64,000 nucleotides of DNA from G963677445 sp963678275 (lineage in GTDB: Bacteria > Bacteroidota > Ignavibacteria > Ignavibacteriales > Melioribacteraceae), in assembly GCA_963678275.1 (NCBI GenBank), contig OY782765.1, forward strand, positions 4,588,001 to 4,652,000, in the 5' to 3' direction. A program made the position numbers and the translations under genes. Positions within the stretch are counted from its first letter, which is position 1, and each line of letters begins with the position of its first letter. The notes beneath the pieces were generated by a model. That model was not told where the DNA came from, did not search any database, and was given only the letters and a program-made list of their open reading frames with translations. Shown piece after piece: positions 17,820-28,126 of this stretch.

Positions 17820-19967
17820 ATGAGAACTTTAAAAATAATTGTTTTTGTGATTTTCTGTCATATACCGGTTTTCACACAACAAACGCCATATCTGATAAAC
17901 GGTGTTCCGGTTCCATCAGACTTCCCCGCTATCTCGACAAATATTTTTTCCGGCGTTCTTTCAACCGGCAAAATATTTCTAACGAACTGGAATGGCGCTC
18001 CATATTATATGATCTTTGAAAATGACGGCACACCATATTTTTATCACCGCGCTGAAGAGTGGGTTCGCGATTTCAAATTGCAGCCGACAGGAATATTAAC
18101 CCGCTTCCGGTACGAGGGCGTCGATGGATTCATCGCGATCGATTCCTCCTACAGAGTGATTGATACACTAAAATGTGTAAATGACTACGAAACAAATCCG
18201 CACGAACTGATCTTTACCGAAAACGGCAGCTATTATCTGATAGCCACCGGCTTTCGGCAGGTGGATATGAGTGTAATCGTTCCCGGCGGCGATCCGGAGG
18301 CAACAATAGTTGATAATCACATCCAGGGCTTTAAACCGGATGGCAGCCTATTTTTTGAGTGGCTCTGTTATGATTATTTCAATATTACCGACGCGACATA
18401 TACCGACCAGACCGCTTCCAAAATCGACTGGGTTCATATGAATTCCATCGCGGTGGATTACGACGGGCATCTGGTTATATCGAGCAGGCATCTCAGCGAA
18501 GTGACTAAAATAAATATAAATACCGGCGAAATGATATGGCGTCTCGGAGGTAATAATAATCAATTTGATTTTCCGGAAGGTGATCCGGGACTTTCTTATC
18601 AGCACGACGCGAGACCTGTGGAAGGCAAACCGGGACAATATACAATTTTTGATAATGGCAATTTTCACTCTCCCCGCATTTCGAGAGCTGTGGAGTTTTT
18701 TATTGACACCGTTAATCTGAAAGTTGAAAAAATATGGGAATATAAGGATTCTCCTCCCCGCTATACCCCCTGGATGGGAAATGTTCAAAGGCTGTCAAAC
18801 GGCAACTCCCTGATAAATTACGCGGATGCTTCACTGCCAAAAGTTGTGGAAGTAACTCCGGCCGGAGAAAAAGTATTTGAAGCCGACTTTATTTCTCCGG
18901 CTCATTGTTACCGCTCGTTCAGGTTTGACTGGAATTCCGCCGCGCCCGCGCCATATTTATTAATCGATTCATGGCCCGATAAAATTGATCTGATTTTTAA
19001 TAAGTTTGGTGACAACGATATAAGCAGGTATATCATTTGGGCAGGTTTTCACCCCGATTCACTGGAAAGATTTGATTCAACTGATGTGCCATACGTGTCT
19101 TATTCCTCCCTGGTAAATGACACGACTTATTATTTTGCTGTCAGCGCTATCAACGGGGCAGGAACAGAAAGCGCTATTTCTAATATTGAAAATATCGATG
19201 TTAGTTTCCTGACTCCCGGTGAGAATCTTATACGAAACGGTTCATTTAATTCCGGTTCGGAAAACTGGAATTTTTGTGTGGCTTCAGGCGCTTCGGCTGA
19301 AGGGAACGTAACACAGGAGAATAAATATAAAATTGACATCCAAAATCCTGGGAATAATTATGATGAAATTGTCTTATATCAGGAAAATCTGCCCCTGGTA
19401 AATGGTCATAAATACAGAATAATATTTAATCTTCAGGCTGAATCGGAAAGAATCATTGAAATGAAAATTATTGCCTCCGAACCTCCTTACTATAACTACA
19501 GCAGCACTGGCGCTTTAATAGCAAAAACAGATTATTCCACATTTCAATTTGATTTTACGATGGAAAACCCGACTGATTATAACAGCCAATTGATTTTTAA
19601 CTGCGGCAGATATCAGGCGGGCCTGCTTTTTGACAATATTTCAGTCAGAGATATTACAACGTCACGGTTAAAACCGGAAAACAGCAATGGAGAAGATTCA
19701 TTTCTCGCCGCTTATCCTAATCCTTTTAATAACAACGCGAAAATCTTTTACCGGTCTTCCGATAAATGTTACCTTGATATCAATATTTTCAATATCCTTG
19801 GTGAAAAAATTTCAGAAGTTTATTCTGGTTATCATCAGCCGGGAATTTCCGAGTTCCCTGTTCAGATGAAAAACTTGCCATCCGGAATATATTTATGTAT
19901 ATTATTGAAAAAAATAGATAATATTGTAATTGATAAAAATGCATTAAAGTTACTATTACTAAAATAA
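17820..19967 (+). CDS. Secreted arylsulfotransferase-like propeller protein with T9SS tail (copy 1)
   Basis: The 715-residue protein has a signal peptide (MRTLKIIVFVIFCHIPVFTQ) and an arylsulfotransferase (ASST, Arylsulfotran_2-like) six-blade propeller over residues ~20-380. Visible family features are LINGVPVPSDFP, NPHELIF, WVHMNSIAVDYDGHLVISSRHLSEVTKI, GEMIWRLGG, YQHDARPV and YTIFDNGN. A short fibronectin-like segment (~385-460), a CBM4/9-like jelly roll (~465-610, ENLIRNGSFNSGSENW) and the T9SS type A tail (YPNPFNNNAKI ... ALKLLLLK) follow. ASST enzymes move sulfate between phenolic esters using a catalytic His, but activity here is unproven. It is the first of four tandem paralogues and lies just after the IS3 element. 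Confidence 0.86.
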   Translation: MRTLKIIVFVIFCHIPVFTQQTPYLINGVPVPSDFPAISTNIFSGVLSTGKIFLTNWNGAPYYMIFENDGTPYFYHRAEEWVRDFKLQPTGILTRFRYEGVDGFIAIDSSYRVIDTLKCVNDYETNPHELIFTENGSYYLIATGFRQVDMSVIVPGGDPEATIVDNHIQGFKPDGSLFFEWLCYDYFNITDATYTDQTASKIDWVHMNSIAVDYDGHLVISSRHLSEVTKININTGEMIWRLGGNNNQFDFPEGDPGLSYQHDARPVEGKPGQYTIFDNGNFHSPRISRAVEFFIDTVNLKVEKIWEYKDSPPRYTPWMGNVQRLSNGNSLINYADASLPKVVEVTPAGEKVFEADFISPAHCYRSFRFDWNSAAPAPYLLIDSWPDKIDLIFNKFGDNDISRYIIWAGFHPDSLERFDSTDVPYVSYSSLVNDTTYYFAVSAINGAGTESAISNIENIDVSFLTPGENLIRNGSFNSGSENWNFCVASGASAEGNVTQENKYKIDIQNPGNNYDEIVLYQENLPLVNGHKYRIIFNLQAESERIIEMKIIASEPPYYNYSSTGALIAKTDYSTFQFDFTMENPTDYNSQLIFNCGRYQAGLLFDNISVRDITTSRLKPENSNGEDSFLAAYPNPFNNNAKIFYRSSDKCYLDINIFNILGEKISEVYSGYHQPGISEFPVQMKNLPSGIYLCILLKKIDNIVIDKNALKLLLLK

Positions 19968-19980
19968 GCGGGGATGAAAT

Positions 19981-22131
19981 ATGAGGTATTTTCTATTAAA
20001 GCAGGCATTACTCTTTTCGCTTCTTTTTATTCTCTTTCCCTCCGGAAATATTGCCCAGGAAATTTACAAAGTAAATAGTTCAGCGCTTCCATGCGATTTC
20101 CCTTCGTTTACCCCTTCAATCCATAACCACGGTTGCGCCCCGGGTCGTTTATTCCTCAATAACAGGAACGAAACCAATTACCTGCTCATTCTTAATGCAG
20201 ATGGCAGCCCCTATTTTTACAGGAGGGCCAGGGAGGCTTCATGGGGACTACAGCCCCAACAAAATAATACAATAAGCTGGTATGAAGGACTTAATCTTAA
20301 CGGATTCATTGTTATGGATTCTTCATTTACAATTTGCGACACAATAAAGGCAGTTAATAATTATATCACCGATCCCCATGATTTGCAGATTTTACAGAAT
20401 GGTGGATATTTATTGATCGGGCATAAATCTATCTCTATTGATATGAGTCAGATTGTTCCGGGGGGTAATCCCGACGCGGTTGTTGTTGAAAATTGTATCC
20501 AGGAATTTGATCCCTCAGGAAATCTTATTTTTGAATGGGAGGGTTTTGATCATATCGATATTGCCGATGCTGTTTATATTAATCTTACTTCTGCAACAAT
20601 AGATTATATGCATATTAATTCTGTCGCCGTGGATTATGATGACAATCTTCTAATCTCAAGCAGACACCTCTGTGAGGTTACAAAAATCGACAGAATCACG
20701 GGGGATATTATCTGGAGACTGGGAGGAGTAAATAACCAGTTTACATTTTTGAATGATTCACTCAATTTTTATTTTCAGCACGACGCGAGGCCTGTAAAAG
20801 GAAAACCGGGATATTATACAATTTTTGATAATGGAAACTTCCATCAGCCTCAGGGATCCAGGGTGATTGAATATATCCTGGATACCCTGAATATGACTGT
20901 TAAAAAGAACTGGGAATATATTCATGATCCACTTATTTATTCACGAAAAATGTGCAATGCCCAGAGGTTACCGAATGGCAATACTCTCGTAGGTTTTTCC
21001 ATGCCCGATCAGCCCAAAGCCGTTGAGGTAAATCCCGAAGGCGATGTTATATATGAAGCTGACTTTGATTTCCCTACTGAATCTTACAGGACCTTTAAGA
21101 AAGAATGCAACTTTATTGCCGCCGCGCCTTATTTAATAGTTGAACCATATCAGGACTATCTGAAGCTTATTTACAATAAATTTGGAGATACAAAAGTAAA
21201 AGGTTATAGTATTTTTATGGGTCTGACAACCTCGCAAATGCATTTTCTTTTATATACAGAAGAACCTTATTTAGAATTTTCTGAGCTGATCAATCACAAA
21301 AAATACTATTTTAAAGTGCAAGCGGTTTATACAGATGGATCACTGAGTGGTTTTTCTAATATCGCGGAAGCTTTTGTGAAATTTCAGGGGCCAAATGAAA
21401 ATATGATTCTGAATGGAGATTTTTCACAGAATCTCTCTTTCTGGAATGTTGATTACTCCGGTGGCGCCGCAGCTTCCATGCAGGTTAATAATTTGGGTGA
21501 GCTTGAATTGGAGATAATCAACCCGGGTAACGATTTAATTAATATTGTCCTTATTCAGAATAATATTACTCTGGAAAAAGGGAAAAAATATAAGCTGGAA
21601 TTTGATATCCGAGCGGATGAGAATCGACTGGCTAACGTAAAGATACAAAGAAACAGCACTCCTTTCGAGAATTTCAGCCAGACCGGGGATATAATTGTTC
21701 CTTCAAGAGGAAAAAATTGTCAGTTTGAATTTGAAATGGCATCGAATACATTATTTACAGCGCGACTGGTCTTCGAATTCGGTAAATACGAAAGCGCTGT
21801 CTATCTTGATAACGTCAGCCTGACAGAAGAGATTCCTCCGTCATCAACCTTTGAATCATATGGGGAAGAAATTGTAAAAAAAGCCGGTGTTTATCCAAAT
21901 CCGTTTAATGAATCAGCCGTATTAAGTTTTATACTGAGTAAAGATTCTGATGTAAAAGTAGAACTATTCGATATATTGGGAAGAAAAATTATGAATGTTG
22001 CCGATCGCAGAATGTACAGCGGACCTGTGAATATTCCTTTGGAATTAGGAAATTATTCATCAGGTGTATATTTTTACAGATTGACTGCCGATAATTACTC
22101 TCTATGCGATAAAATCATGTATCTTAAATAA
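19981..22131 (+). CDS. Secreted arylsulfotransferase-like propeller protein with T9SS tail (copy 2)
   Basis: The 716-residue paralogue of the preceding gene starts 13 bases after its stop, so the two are cotranscribed. A signal peptide (MRYFLLKQALLFSLLFILFPSGNIAQ) is followed by the ASST-like propeller (DPHDLQIL, MHINSVAVDYDDNLLISSRHLCEVTKI, GDIIWRLGG, FQHDARPV), an FN3-like strand region, a jelly roll (ENMILNGDFSQNLSFW) and a T9SS tail (YPNPFNESAVLSF ... KIMYLK). The candidate catalytic His in MHINS, facing the propeller axis in the family, is kept. The substrate is unknown; sulfated aromatic or polysaccharide surface ligands are possibilities but not shown. Confidence 0.86.
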   Translation: MRYFLLKQALLFSLLFILFPSGNIAQEIYKVNSSALPCDFPSFTPSIHNHGCAPGRLFLNNRNETNYLLILNADGSPYFYRRAREASWGLQPQQNNTISWYEGLNLNGFIVMDSSFTICDTIKAVNNYITDPHDLQILQNGGYLLIGHKSISIDMSQIVPGGNPDAVVVENCIQEFDPSGNLIFEWEGFDHIDIADAVYINLTSATIDYMHINSVAVDYDDNLLISSRHLCEVTKIDRITGDIIWRLGGVNNQFTFLNDSLNFYFQHDARPVKGKPGYYTIFDNGNFHQPQGSRVIEYILDTLNMTVKKNWEYIHDPLIYSRKMCNAQRLPNGNTLVGFSMPDQPKAVEVNPEGDVIYEADFDFPTESYRTFKKECNFIAAAPYLIVEPYQDYLKLIYNKFGDTKVKGYSIFMGLTTSQMHFLLYTEEPYLEFSELINHKKYYFKVQAVYTDGSLSGFSNIAEAFVKFQGPNENMILNGDFSQNLSFWNVDYSGGAAASMQVNNLGELELEIINPGNDLINIVLIQNNITLEKGKKYKLEFDIRADENRLANVKIQRNSTPFENFSQTGDIIVPSRGKNCQFEFEMASNTLFTARLVFEFGKYESAVYLDNVSLTEEIPPSSTFESYGEEIVKKAGVYPNPFNESAVLSFILSKDSDVKVELFDILGRKIMNVADRRMYSGPVNIPLELGNYSSGVYFYRLTADNYSLCDKIMYLK

Positions 22132-22154
22132 AGGGGATTTCTTCTGTTGCAAAT

Positions 22155-24287
22155 ATGAAAGCGCTATTTTTACTTTTATTTATGTTCAATTTATTATTGC
22201 CTCCCGAATCAGAAAAAGGTACTGACAGAGTAAATACAATTTCACTCCCATCAGATTTTCCTCTCTTTATACCCTCAATAAGTCTTCCCGGAAAATCGGG
22301 AGGAAAAATATTTATTGACCATAATGATGGCCGGTCGTACCTGATGATACTAAATGATGACGGCTCTCCCTTTTTTTATCGGAAAACAAAGTTCCCCACC
22401 TCAGGTTTTGAACCACAACCAGGAGGAAAAATAAGCTGGAATGAGGGATGGCCAAATCGTTTTTTTATTGTAATGGATTCAACTTTTACCATAATCGACA
22501 CTCTGACAGCGGTAAATGGTTACTCCACCGATCCGCATGAACTTGAGATACTGCCGAACGGCGGGTATTTTATCTCCTGTTTTAAGGAAATTCCGGTCGA
22601 TATGAGTCTGATATATCCGGGTGGAAATCCCGACGCGCTGGTAATTAATAACAGCATTCAGGAATTTGATGAAAACAAAAACCTTATCTTTGAATGGAAA
22701 GGAATTGACAATTTTGAAATAACCGACGCAATTCATGTTAATTTGCTCGGTTCATTAATCGACTTTATGCATCTTAATTCTATTGCCGTTGATTATGACA
22801 ATAACGTAATCATTTCCAGCCGGAATTTATGTGAAATAACCAAAATCGACCGTAACAGCGGCGAGATTATCTGGAGACTGGGTGGAAATAAAAATCAGTT
22901 TTTTTTCCTCAATGATTCACTTCCCTTTTGCTACCAGCATGACGCAAAACCAACTCCCGGCAAACCAAACCACTATACTCTTTTTGATAATGCCAAATAT
23001 TCTTATGATTACAGCCGGGTAGTTGAATATTATGTCGATACACTGAACATGACTGTTAAAAAAGTATGGGAATTCATACCTGAACAACAATATTTTTCAG
23101 CGCATAAGGGGAGTGTTCAAAGACTGCCTAATGGAAATACTTTTGCTAATTTTGCGCTTGAGGATATGCCTAAAGCTCTCGAAATTAGTCCTGAAGGAGA
23201 TGTGCTTTACCAGGCCGATTTTACCGATCAGGTTGAGTGTTACAGAGTGTTCAGGAAAAAATGTAATTATCAAGCGGATAAACCTTACCTTATTGCGGAG
23301 CCTTTTAATGACAGACTCAGACTTGTATTTAACCATTTTGGTGATACAACCGCAACAAAATATAAGATTTTTTATGGAGATGACCCGCAAATTTTGCTTC
23401 CCGCTTTCGTCACAGAAGAAACATCAGTTGAACTGACGGAACTGAATAATAATTACCTTTATTATTTTGCCGTAAAATCGATAGATGTTGATGGGAATTA
23501 CAGCCCATTTTCCAATGTTGAAAAAGTAAAGACTCATTTTGTGGCGCCGGGAGGTAATATTCTTTTAAATGGCGGTTTCGACCAATCAACATTAAACTGG
23601 TTTTTGTTTACAGAAAACAACGGAAACGCGTCGGGAAGTATAAATTCGGCGGGTGAATATGAAATAGATATTTCAGAAGCGGGTGAAAATTTTACAGATA
23701 TACAGCTCAGACAGAATGATATAACCTTAATAAAGGGTAAATCTTATGAGCTGGAATTTGATGGAAGGTCTGATACTGATCGTCTTATCGAGGTTGTCAT
23801 TCAAAGAGCCGGCCCAACGTATACTGCTTACAGCCAAATTGGAACAATTATTATTAATGACTATACAAAACATTTTAATTATAGTTTTGAGATGAATTCA
23901 CCAAATGATTACAAGGCTCGACTGGTTTTCAGATGCGGGAAATATGAAGGTAATATTTATCTGGATAATATCGTTCTTAAAGAAGAGGGACCGGTTGGCA
24001 TTAAATCTGTCGAATCAGATAGACAGAGATTTTCACTTAACCAGAACTATCCCAATCCTTTTAACAGTACAACTTCTATTTCCTTCTTTATTCCACGTGA
24101 AGGGCATACAACTCTTGAGATATATGATCTTTTGGGCAGGAAAGTTACCACTGTTCTTAATGATAACCTGAAGAGCGGAAATCATTCCGTTAGTTTTAGT
24201 GCAAAAAATTTGGCATCTGGTGTATATTTATACAAACTGATCTCAGGGAACTTCAGAGAAGTCAGGAAAATGTTATATTTAAAGTAA
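22155..24287 (+). CDS. Secreted arylsulfotransferase-like propeller protein with T9SS tail (copy 3)
   Basis: The 710-residue third paralogue starts 24 bases after copy 2. It has a signal peptide (MKALFLLLFMFNLLLPP), an ASST-like propeller (DPHELEIL, MHLNSIAVDYDNNVIISSRNLCEITKI, GEIIWRLGG, YQHDAKPT, YTLFDNAKYS), an FN3-like segment, a jelly roll (GNILLNGGFDQSTLNW) and a T9SS tail (NQNYPNPFNSTTSI ... KMLYLK). Domain order is the same as in copies 1 and 2, while the sequences have diverged well away from identity, so the duplications are not recent. Confidence 0.86.
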   Translation: MKALFLLLFMFNLLLPPESEKGTDRVNTISLPSDFPLFIPSISLPGKSGGKIFIDHNDGRSYLMILNDDGSPFFYRKTKFPTSGFEPQPGGKISWNEGWPNRFFIVMDSTFTIIDTLTAVNGYSTDPHELEILPNGGYFISCFKEIPVDMSLIYPGGNPDALVINNSIQEFDENKNLIFEWKGIDNFEITDAIHVNLLGSLIDFMHLNSIAVDYDNNVIISSRNLCEITKIDRNSGEIIWRLGGNKNQFFFLNDSLPFCYQHDAKPTPGKPNHYTLFDNAKYSYDYSRVVEYYVDTLNMTVKKVWEFIPEQQYFSAHKGSVQRLPNGNTFANFALEDMPKALEISPEGDVLYQADFTDQVECYRVFRKKCNYQADKPYLIAEPFNDRLRLVFNHFGDTTATKYKIFYGDDPQILLPAFVTEETSVELTELNNNYLYYFAVKSIDVDGNYSPFSNVEKVKTHFVAPGGNILLNGGFDQSTLNWFLFTENNGNASGSINSAGEYEIDISEAGENFTDIQLRQNDITLIKGKSYELEFDGRSDTDRLIEVVIQRAGPTYTAYSQIGTIIINDYTKHFNYSFEMNSPNDYKARLVFRCGKYEGNIYLDNIVLKEEGPVGIKSVESDRQRFSLNQNYPNPFNSTTSISFFIPREGHTTLEIYDLLGRKVTTVLNDNLKSGNHSVSFSAKNLASGVYLYKLISGNFREVRKMLYLK

Positions 24288-24320
24288 GGAAGTAACATTT
24301 TACGAATCATGAGGACATTT

Positions 24321-27155
24321 ATGAAAAAACTACTTGTACTATTATTTGTTTCATCACTAATTTTTGGCGGAAAGGGACCTTTCAAATATGTATCCCCTCT
24401 TCCGGATTCAAAGGATAATTCAAGAGAAAGCACAATAATACTTTACGAAGGCGGCTTCGTAAGTGAAAGTGAGCTTGCTTCACCTGGTTTAATTTCTGTC
24501 ACCGGCTCGATTTCGGGACAAATTGATGGAAACGTAATACTTTCTTCTGACGGCAAAACAGTGATTTTCAAGCCGGTTCAAAGATTTGAGCCTTCAGAGA
24601 AAGTGACTGTTAAAATTTCACCCGGAATTAATATGATGGATGGAAGAATATTAAATGGAACAGAATATTCATTTAAAATCACTCCCCTCCCCGAAAGACT
24701 CGATCCACACTTTTACATAGAAGAATACCGGCGTGAATTCCGGAACGACTTTTCACAGGGATTTCTTGCCAAAACCGATACCGTACCCTCCAATTTCCCC
24801 TCTATTTCAACTGAAGTCCTGGGTGAAACAGGTGAAGGATATGTTTTTATTAATGTATCAAGAGATATTCCGGGTGTTGGTTATTACATAATAATGCTTA
24901 ATAATGACGGCGCTCCCTTTTATTATAAAGAATGTGATAATGATTATACATACGATTTTAAGATACAGCCAAATGGGTATTTGACTTACGCGCAACTATT
25001 CGAACATCACTCCTATACCGGCGGCGGAGATGTCGTCCATATGGTTATGGATAACAGCTTCACCGTGGTCGACAGTTTCAAAATGGGTAATGGTTATGTC
25101 GCGGAGGCTCATGACTTTCAGATGCTGCCCAACGGGCATGTGCTTCTCTTCGGTTATGATTTGCAGCTTATGGACCTGACACACATCGGGGGCTGGCCCA
25201 ATGCCAAAGTAGCGCAGACAGTTGTTCAGGAGCTTGATCAGGATAAAAACGTTGTGTTCCAGTGGCGGTCCAGCGATCATTACGCTTTTGAAGATACAAA
25301 ATTTCCCCGTTTAACCGGTTCGGCTTTTGATCCGATTCATGTTAATTCCATTATTATGGATAATGACAGGAATATAATTTTAACTTCCAACGGACTCTCG
25401 GAAGCTACAAAAATAAGCAGGGAAACAGGAGAAATAATCTGGCGTCTTGGTGGAAAAAACAATATGTTTGAATGGATAGGGGAAGACGCGGAATTCTCAA
25501 ACGGTCTCCATAATATCAGCCGCCTGCCGAATGGCCATATCATGTTTTTTGATAATTATCATCCTGCCTCCGGCGCTCCCGCGCGTTCAGTTGAATATGA
25601 CCTGGATGAAGTGGCTATGACTGCCGAACTGGTCTGGCATTATACTCCCGATCCTCTTGTAAAAGCCCACAGAAGAGGAAGTTCGCAGAGACTGCCCAAC
25701 GGCAATACAATCATAGGCTGGGGATCGGCCAGTGATGCTGACAGTCTTGCCGTAACGGAAGTAAATGCTGATGGCGAGGTTGTGTTCAATCTTCGTTTCA
25801 ACCATGAAGGAATGGCCAGCTACCGCGCCTTCCGTTTTCCCTTTACCAACGGAGCTCCCGCCGCGGATGTAACTATTACCGAAGTAATGACCGGTAATAC
25901 TTATGAATTTATGGAATCGGATACCAATGACACCGGCGTAAAAATAAAAATCAATTCTCTTATCGGCGCCGGATATAATTCTCTAACTGTAAAAAAATAT
26001 AATTTCGCTCCCTTAGAACCAATTTTCTTTGGAAAAGCCCCTATTGTGATTCCTCAAAGAATTGTTGTTTCGGAAACCGGCATTAACAGTATAAATGCAG
26101 ATATCCGCTTTAATGCTGAAAAATGGGGTGTCGATAACCTTGAAGATTACATCGTTTACCACCGCCCCTTTGAAGGCAACGGACTTTTCCAGGAACTGGT
26201 TACTACATATAATACCGTAACAGGTGAAATTATCGGAACATCTTCCGAGCTGGGTGAATTTATTGTCGCGCGCCCCGACTTTGAATCAACTGTCTATAAA
26301 CCGCATCCTTTCGCCCCGTCTGATTCAGGTTCTGTAAACCAGACTCTTCCGGTTACTATCCGCTGGACGCCTGTTGGTTATGTCACCGGGTACACACTCC
26401 AGGTTTCCAAAGATGAAAACTTCGGTAGTTTTGTCGTAAATGAAGATAACCTCATTGACGCCATTTATACTCTTGATAATGTCGATGCAAACAGCTCCTA
26501 CTACTGGCGTGTAAATTCTGAAAATGACGCCGGCACGAGCGACTGGTGTGATACTCAGATTTTTAGCACAGTTGCGCCGTTTGTTGAGGTTACATCCCCT
26601 AATGGCGGTGAAGAATGGCAGCGCGGATTTGAATACTTCATTACCTGGAGTGACAATATCGAGGAGGATATAAATATATCTTATGAAAAGAGTGGAACAG
26701 GCGCGTGGATTGACGTAACAGATTATGAAAGCACCGGCGGTTATAAGTGGGAAATCCCATCTAATCTCGAACCGGGTGATTATAACATGAGAATAAGAAG
26801 CACGGTCGATACTAACATGGCATCTGTAAGCGCTCAGCCTTTCAGCATTATCGATACCGTAACTTCGGTTGAAGATGAAATTGAATTGGCAAATGATTAC
26901 AGACTTCATCAGAACTACCCTAATCCATTCAACCCGGAAACAAAAATCGTCTTTGAAATACCGAAAGGTGAAATGGTAACCCTCAAAGTTTATGATGTTC
27001 TTGGCCGTGAAGTTGCCAATCTTGTAAGTGAATATATGAATGCCGGTATGCACGAAGTTTTCTTCTCGGCATCCGGTCTTTCCAGCGGGATATATTTCTA
27101 CAGCATTGAAACGTCCGGATTTACATCCAGACGAAAGATGCTGCTGCTGAAATAA
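24321..27155 (+). CDS. Large arylsulfotransferase-like T9SS protein with Ig-like and FN3 domains (copy 4)
   Basis: ATG 24321 (MKKLLVLLFVSSLIFGG) is preferred to ATG 24309 because GAGGA lies five bases upstream of it. The ~944-residue product has a signal peptide, an SbsA/Big_5-like Ig domain (~35-130, VTGSISGQIDGNVILSSDGKTVIF), an ASST-like propeller (~155-510: AEAHDFQML, IHVNSIIMDNDRNIILTSNGLSEATKI, GEIIWRLGG, FSNGLHNISRLPNGHIMFFDN), further beta domains, an FN3 domain (~665-755, PVTIRWTPVGYVTGYTLQVSKD), a Ser-Thr-rich beta domain (LEVTSPNGGEEWQRG type) and a T9SS tail (HQNYPNPFNPETKI ... MLLLK). In the propeller, HDARP of the smaller copies is replaced by LHNISRLPNGH. It closes the four-gene run. 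Confidence 0.87.
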   Translation: MKKLLVLLFVSSLIFGGKGPFKYVSPLPDSKDNSRESTIILYEGGFVSESELASPGLISVTGSISGQIDGNVILSSDGKTVIFKPVQRFEPSEKVTVKISPGINMMDGRILNGTEYSFKITPLPERLDPHFYIEEYRREFRNDFSQGFLAKTDTVPSNFPSISTEVLGETGEGYVFINVSRDIPGVGYYIIMLNNDGAPFYYKECDNDYTYDFKIQPNGYLTYAQLFEHHSYTGGGDVVHMVMDNSFTVVDSFKMGNGYVAEAHDFQMLPNGHVLLFGYDLQLMDLTHIGGWPNAKVAQTVVQELDQDKNVVFQWRSSDHYAFEDTKFPRLTGSAFDPIHVNSIIMDNDRNIILTSNGLSEATKISRETGEIIWRLGGKNNMFEWIGEDAEFSNGLHNISRLPNGHIMFFDNYHPASGAPARSVEYDLDEVAMTAELVWHYTPDPLVKAHRRGSSQRLPNGNTIIGWGSASDADSLAVTEVNADGEVVFNLRFNHEGMASYRAFRFPFTNGAPAADVTITEVMTGNTYEFMESDTNDTGVKIKINSLIGAGYNSLTVKKYNFAPLEPIFFGKAPIVIPQRIVVSETGINSINADIRFNAEKWGVDNLEDYIVYHRPFEGNGLFQELVTTYNTVTGEIIGTSSELGEFIVARPDFESTVYKPHPFAPSDSGSVNQTLPVTIRWTPVGYVTGYTLQVSKDENFGSFVVNEDNLIDAIYTLDNVDANSSYYWRVNSENDAGTSDWCDTQIFSTVAPFVEVTSPNGGEEWQRGFEYFITWSDNIEEDINISYEKSGTGAWIDVTDYESTGGYKWEIPSNLEPGDYNMRIRSTVDTNMASVSAQPFSIIDTVTSVEDEIELANDYRLHQNYPNPFNPETKIVFEIPKGEMVTLKVYDVLGREVANLVSEYMNAGMHEVFFSASGLSSGIYFYSIETSGFTSRRKMLLLK

Positions 27156-27182
27156 TTTTTCGGCTGAATAAAATTAATTTAT

Positions 27183-27210
27183 GTAGAGACGCAAAATTTT
27201 GCGTCTCTGC
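27183..27210. repeat. 28-bp palindromic repeat (GTAGAGACGCAA type)
   Basis: GTAGAGACGCAAAA is followed at once by its reverse complement with one mismatch. It lies 28 bases after the stop of the large ASST-like gene and overlaps the region where a weak TTG start for the next gene could be read. A perfect copy is at 62687-62714. Confidence 0.72.
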
Positions 27211-27219
27211 AATATCTAT

Positions 27220-27882
27220 ATGAAATCAAAATATCTCAGGGTGTTGATGAATAAAATTTACGGGGATCCCGCGGATAATTCTCCTCCCTGGGATATCGAG
27301 AATCCCCCCGATATTCTCAAATCTTTTATTGACAGCCAAAAGATATCTCCCTGCAAGACACTCGATATCGGGTGCGGCTCCGGAAGAAATTCAATTTATC
27401 TTGCCCGAAAAGGCTTTGATGTAACTGGTGTTGACCTGTCGGATGAAGCTGTAAAAATTGCCCGAACAAAAGCGGGCCATTCCGGAGTAAAATGCCGGTT
27501 TTTTCAGGCCGACCTGACCATGAAAAAAACTGTTACTCGCGATACTTTCGACTATATTCTTGAATGGCAGGTGCTTCATCACATACCCTTTGATGAGAGG
27601 AAACAATATATCAATAATGTTCATTCGCTCATCTGCGATGATGGTTTATATCTCGCGTGCAGTTTCAGTGAGGATGACAGCAGCTTTGAAGGCGCTGGAA
27701 AAACCAGGCAAACATCTGTCGGTACAACATTGTTTATGTCTGCCAAAGAAGAACTTACAAAATTGTATTCACCTTATTTTGAAATAATTTCTCTTGAGGA
27801 TGTATCGACCGAGGGTAAAAAAGGAACTCATAAATCGATTCTGGCGCTTCTGCAGAAAAAATCCAATATTTTCAATTCATAA
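27220..27882 (+). CDS. Class I SAM-dependent methyltransferase
   Basis: The Rossmann-fold methyltransferase domain is clear: motif I LDIGCGSGRNSIYLARKGFDVTGVDLS, then ARTKAGHSGVKCRFFQADL and FDYILEWQVLHHI. It should methylate a small molecule or protein in the cytoplasm; the substrate cannot be read. ATG 27220 (MKSKYLRVL) gives ~220 residues. ATG 27247 (MNKIYGDP) with CAGGG upstream is an equally good start. An in-frame TTG at 27199 lies inside a palindromic repeat and is unlikely. It stands alone between the ASST-like genes and the IS-disrupted gene on the other strand. Confidence 0.88.
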   Translation: MKSKYLRVLMNKIYGDPADNSPPWDIENPPDILKSFIDSQKISPCKTLDIGCGSGRNSIYLARKGFDVTGVDLSDEAVKIARTKAGHSGVKCRFFQADLTMKKTVTRDTFDYILEWQVLHHIPFDERKQYINNVHSLICDDGLYLACSFSEDDSSFEGAGKTRQTSVGTTLFMSAKEELTKLYSPYFEIISLEDVSTEGKKGTHKSILALLQKKSNIFNS

Positions 27883-28126
27883 GTTGTTACCCCCCCTTTC
27901 TCCGGAGCAAATGGTCTCCCCGCGGATTTTAATTCAGCTTATTTAAGATACGTCATTTTGATCACATCTGAAAATATCTTGTTGTTTTCCTCTGTTACAT
28001 TTAAACGGCAATAATATATACCACTCGGCAAATCTGAAGCATTAAAACTGAATTTATATTGCCCCGCGGTTTTATTTCCCTCACTCAGTGTCGAGACACA
28101 CTGCCCGAGTGAATTATAGACCGCTA

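Noticed and set aside
26325..27053. 242-codon antisense frame in the large ASST-like gene
   Set aside because: It lies fully inside a well-supported gene and has no start signal or domain.
27199..27219. TTG start for the methyltransferase
   Set aside because: The codon lies inside a palindromic repeat and has no ribosome binding site; ATG 27220 or 27247 fits better.
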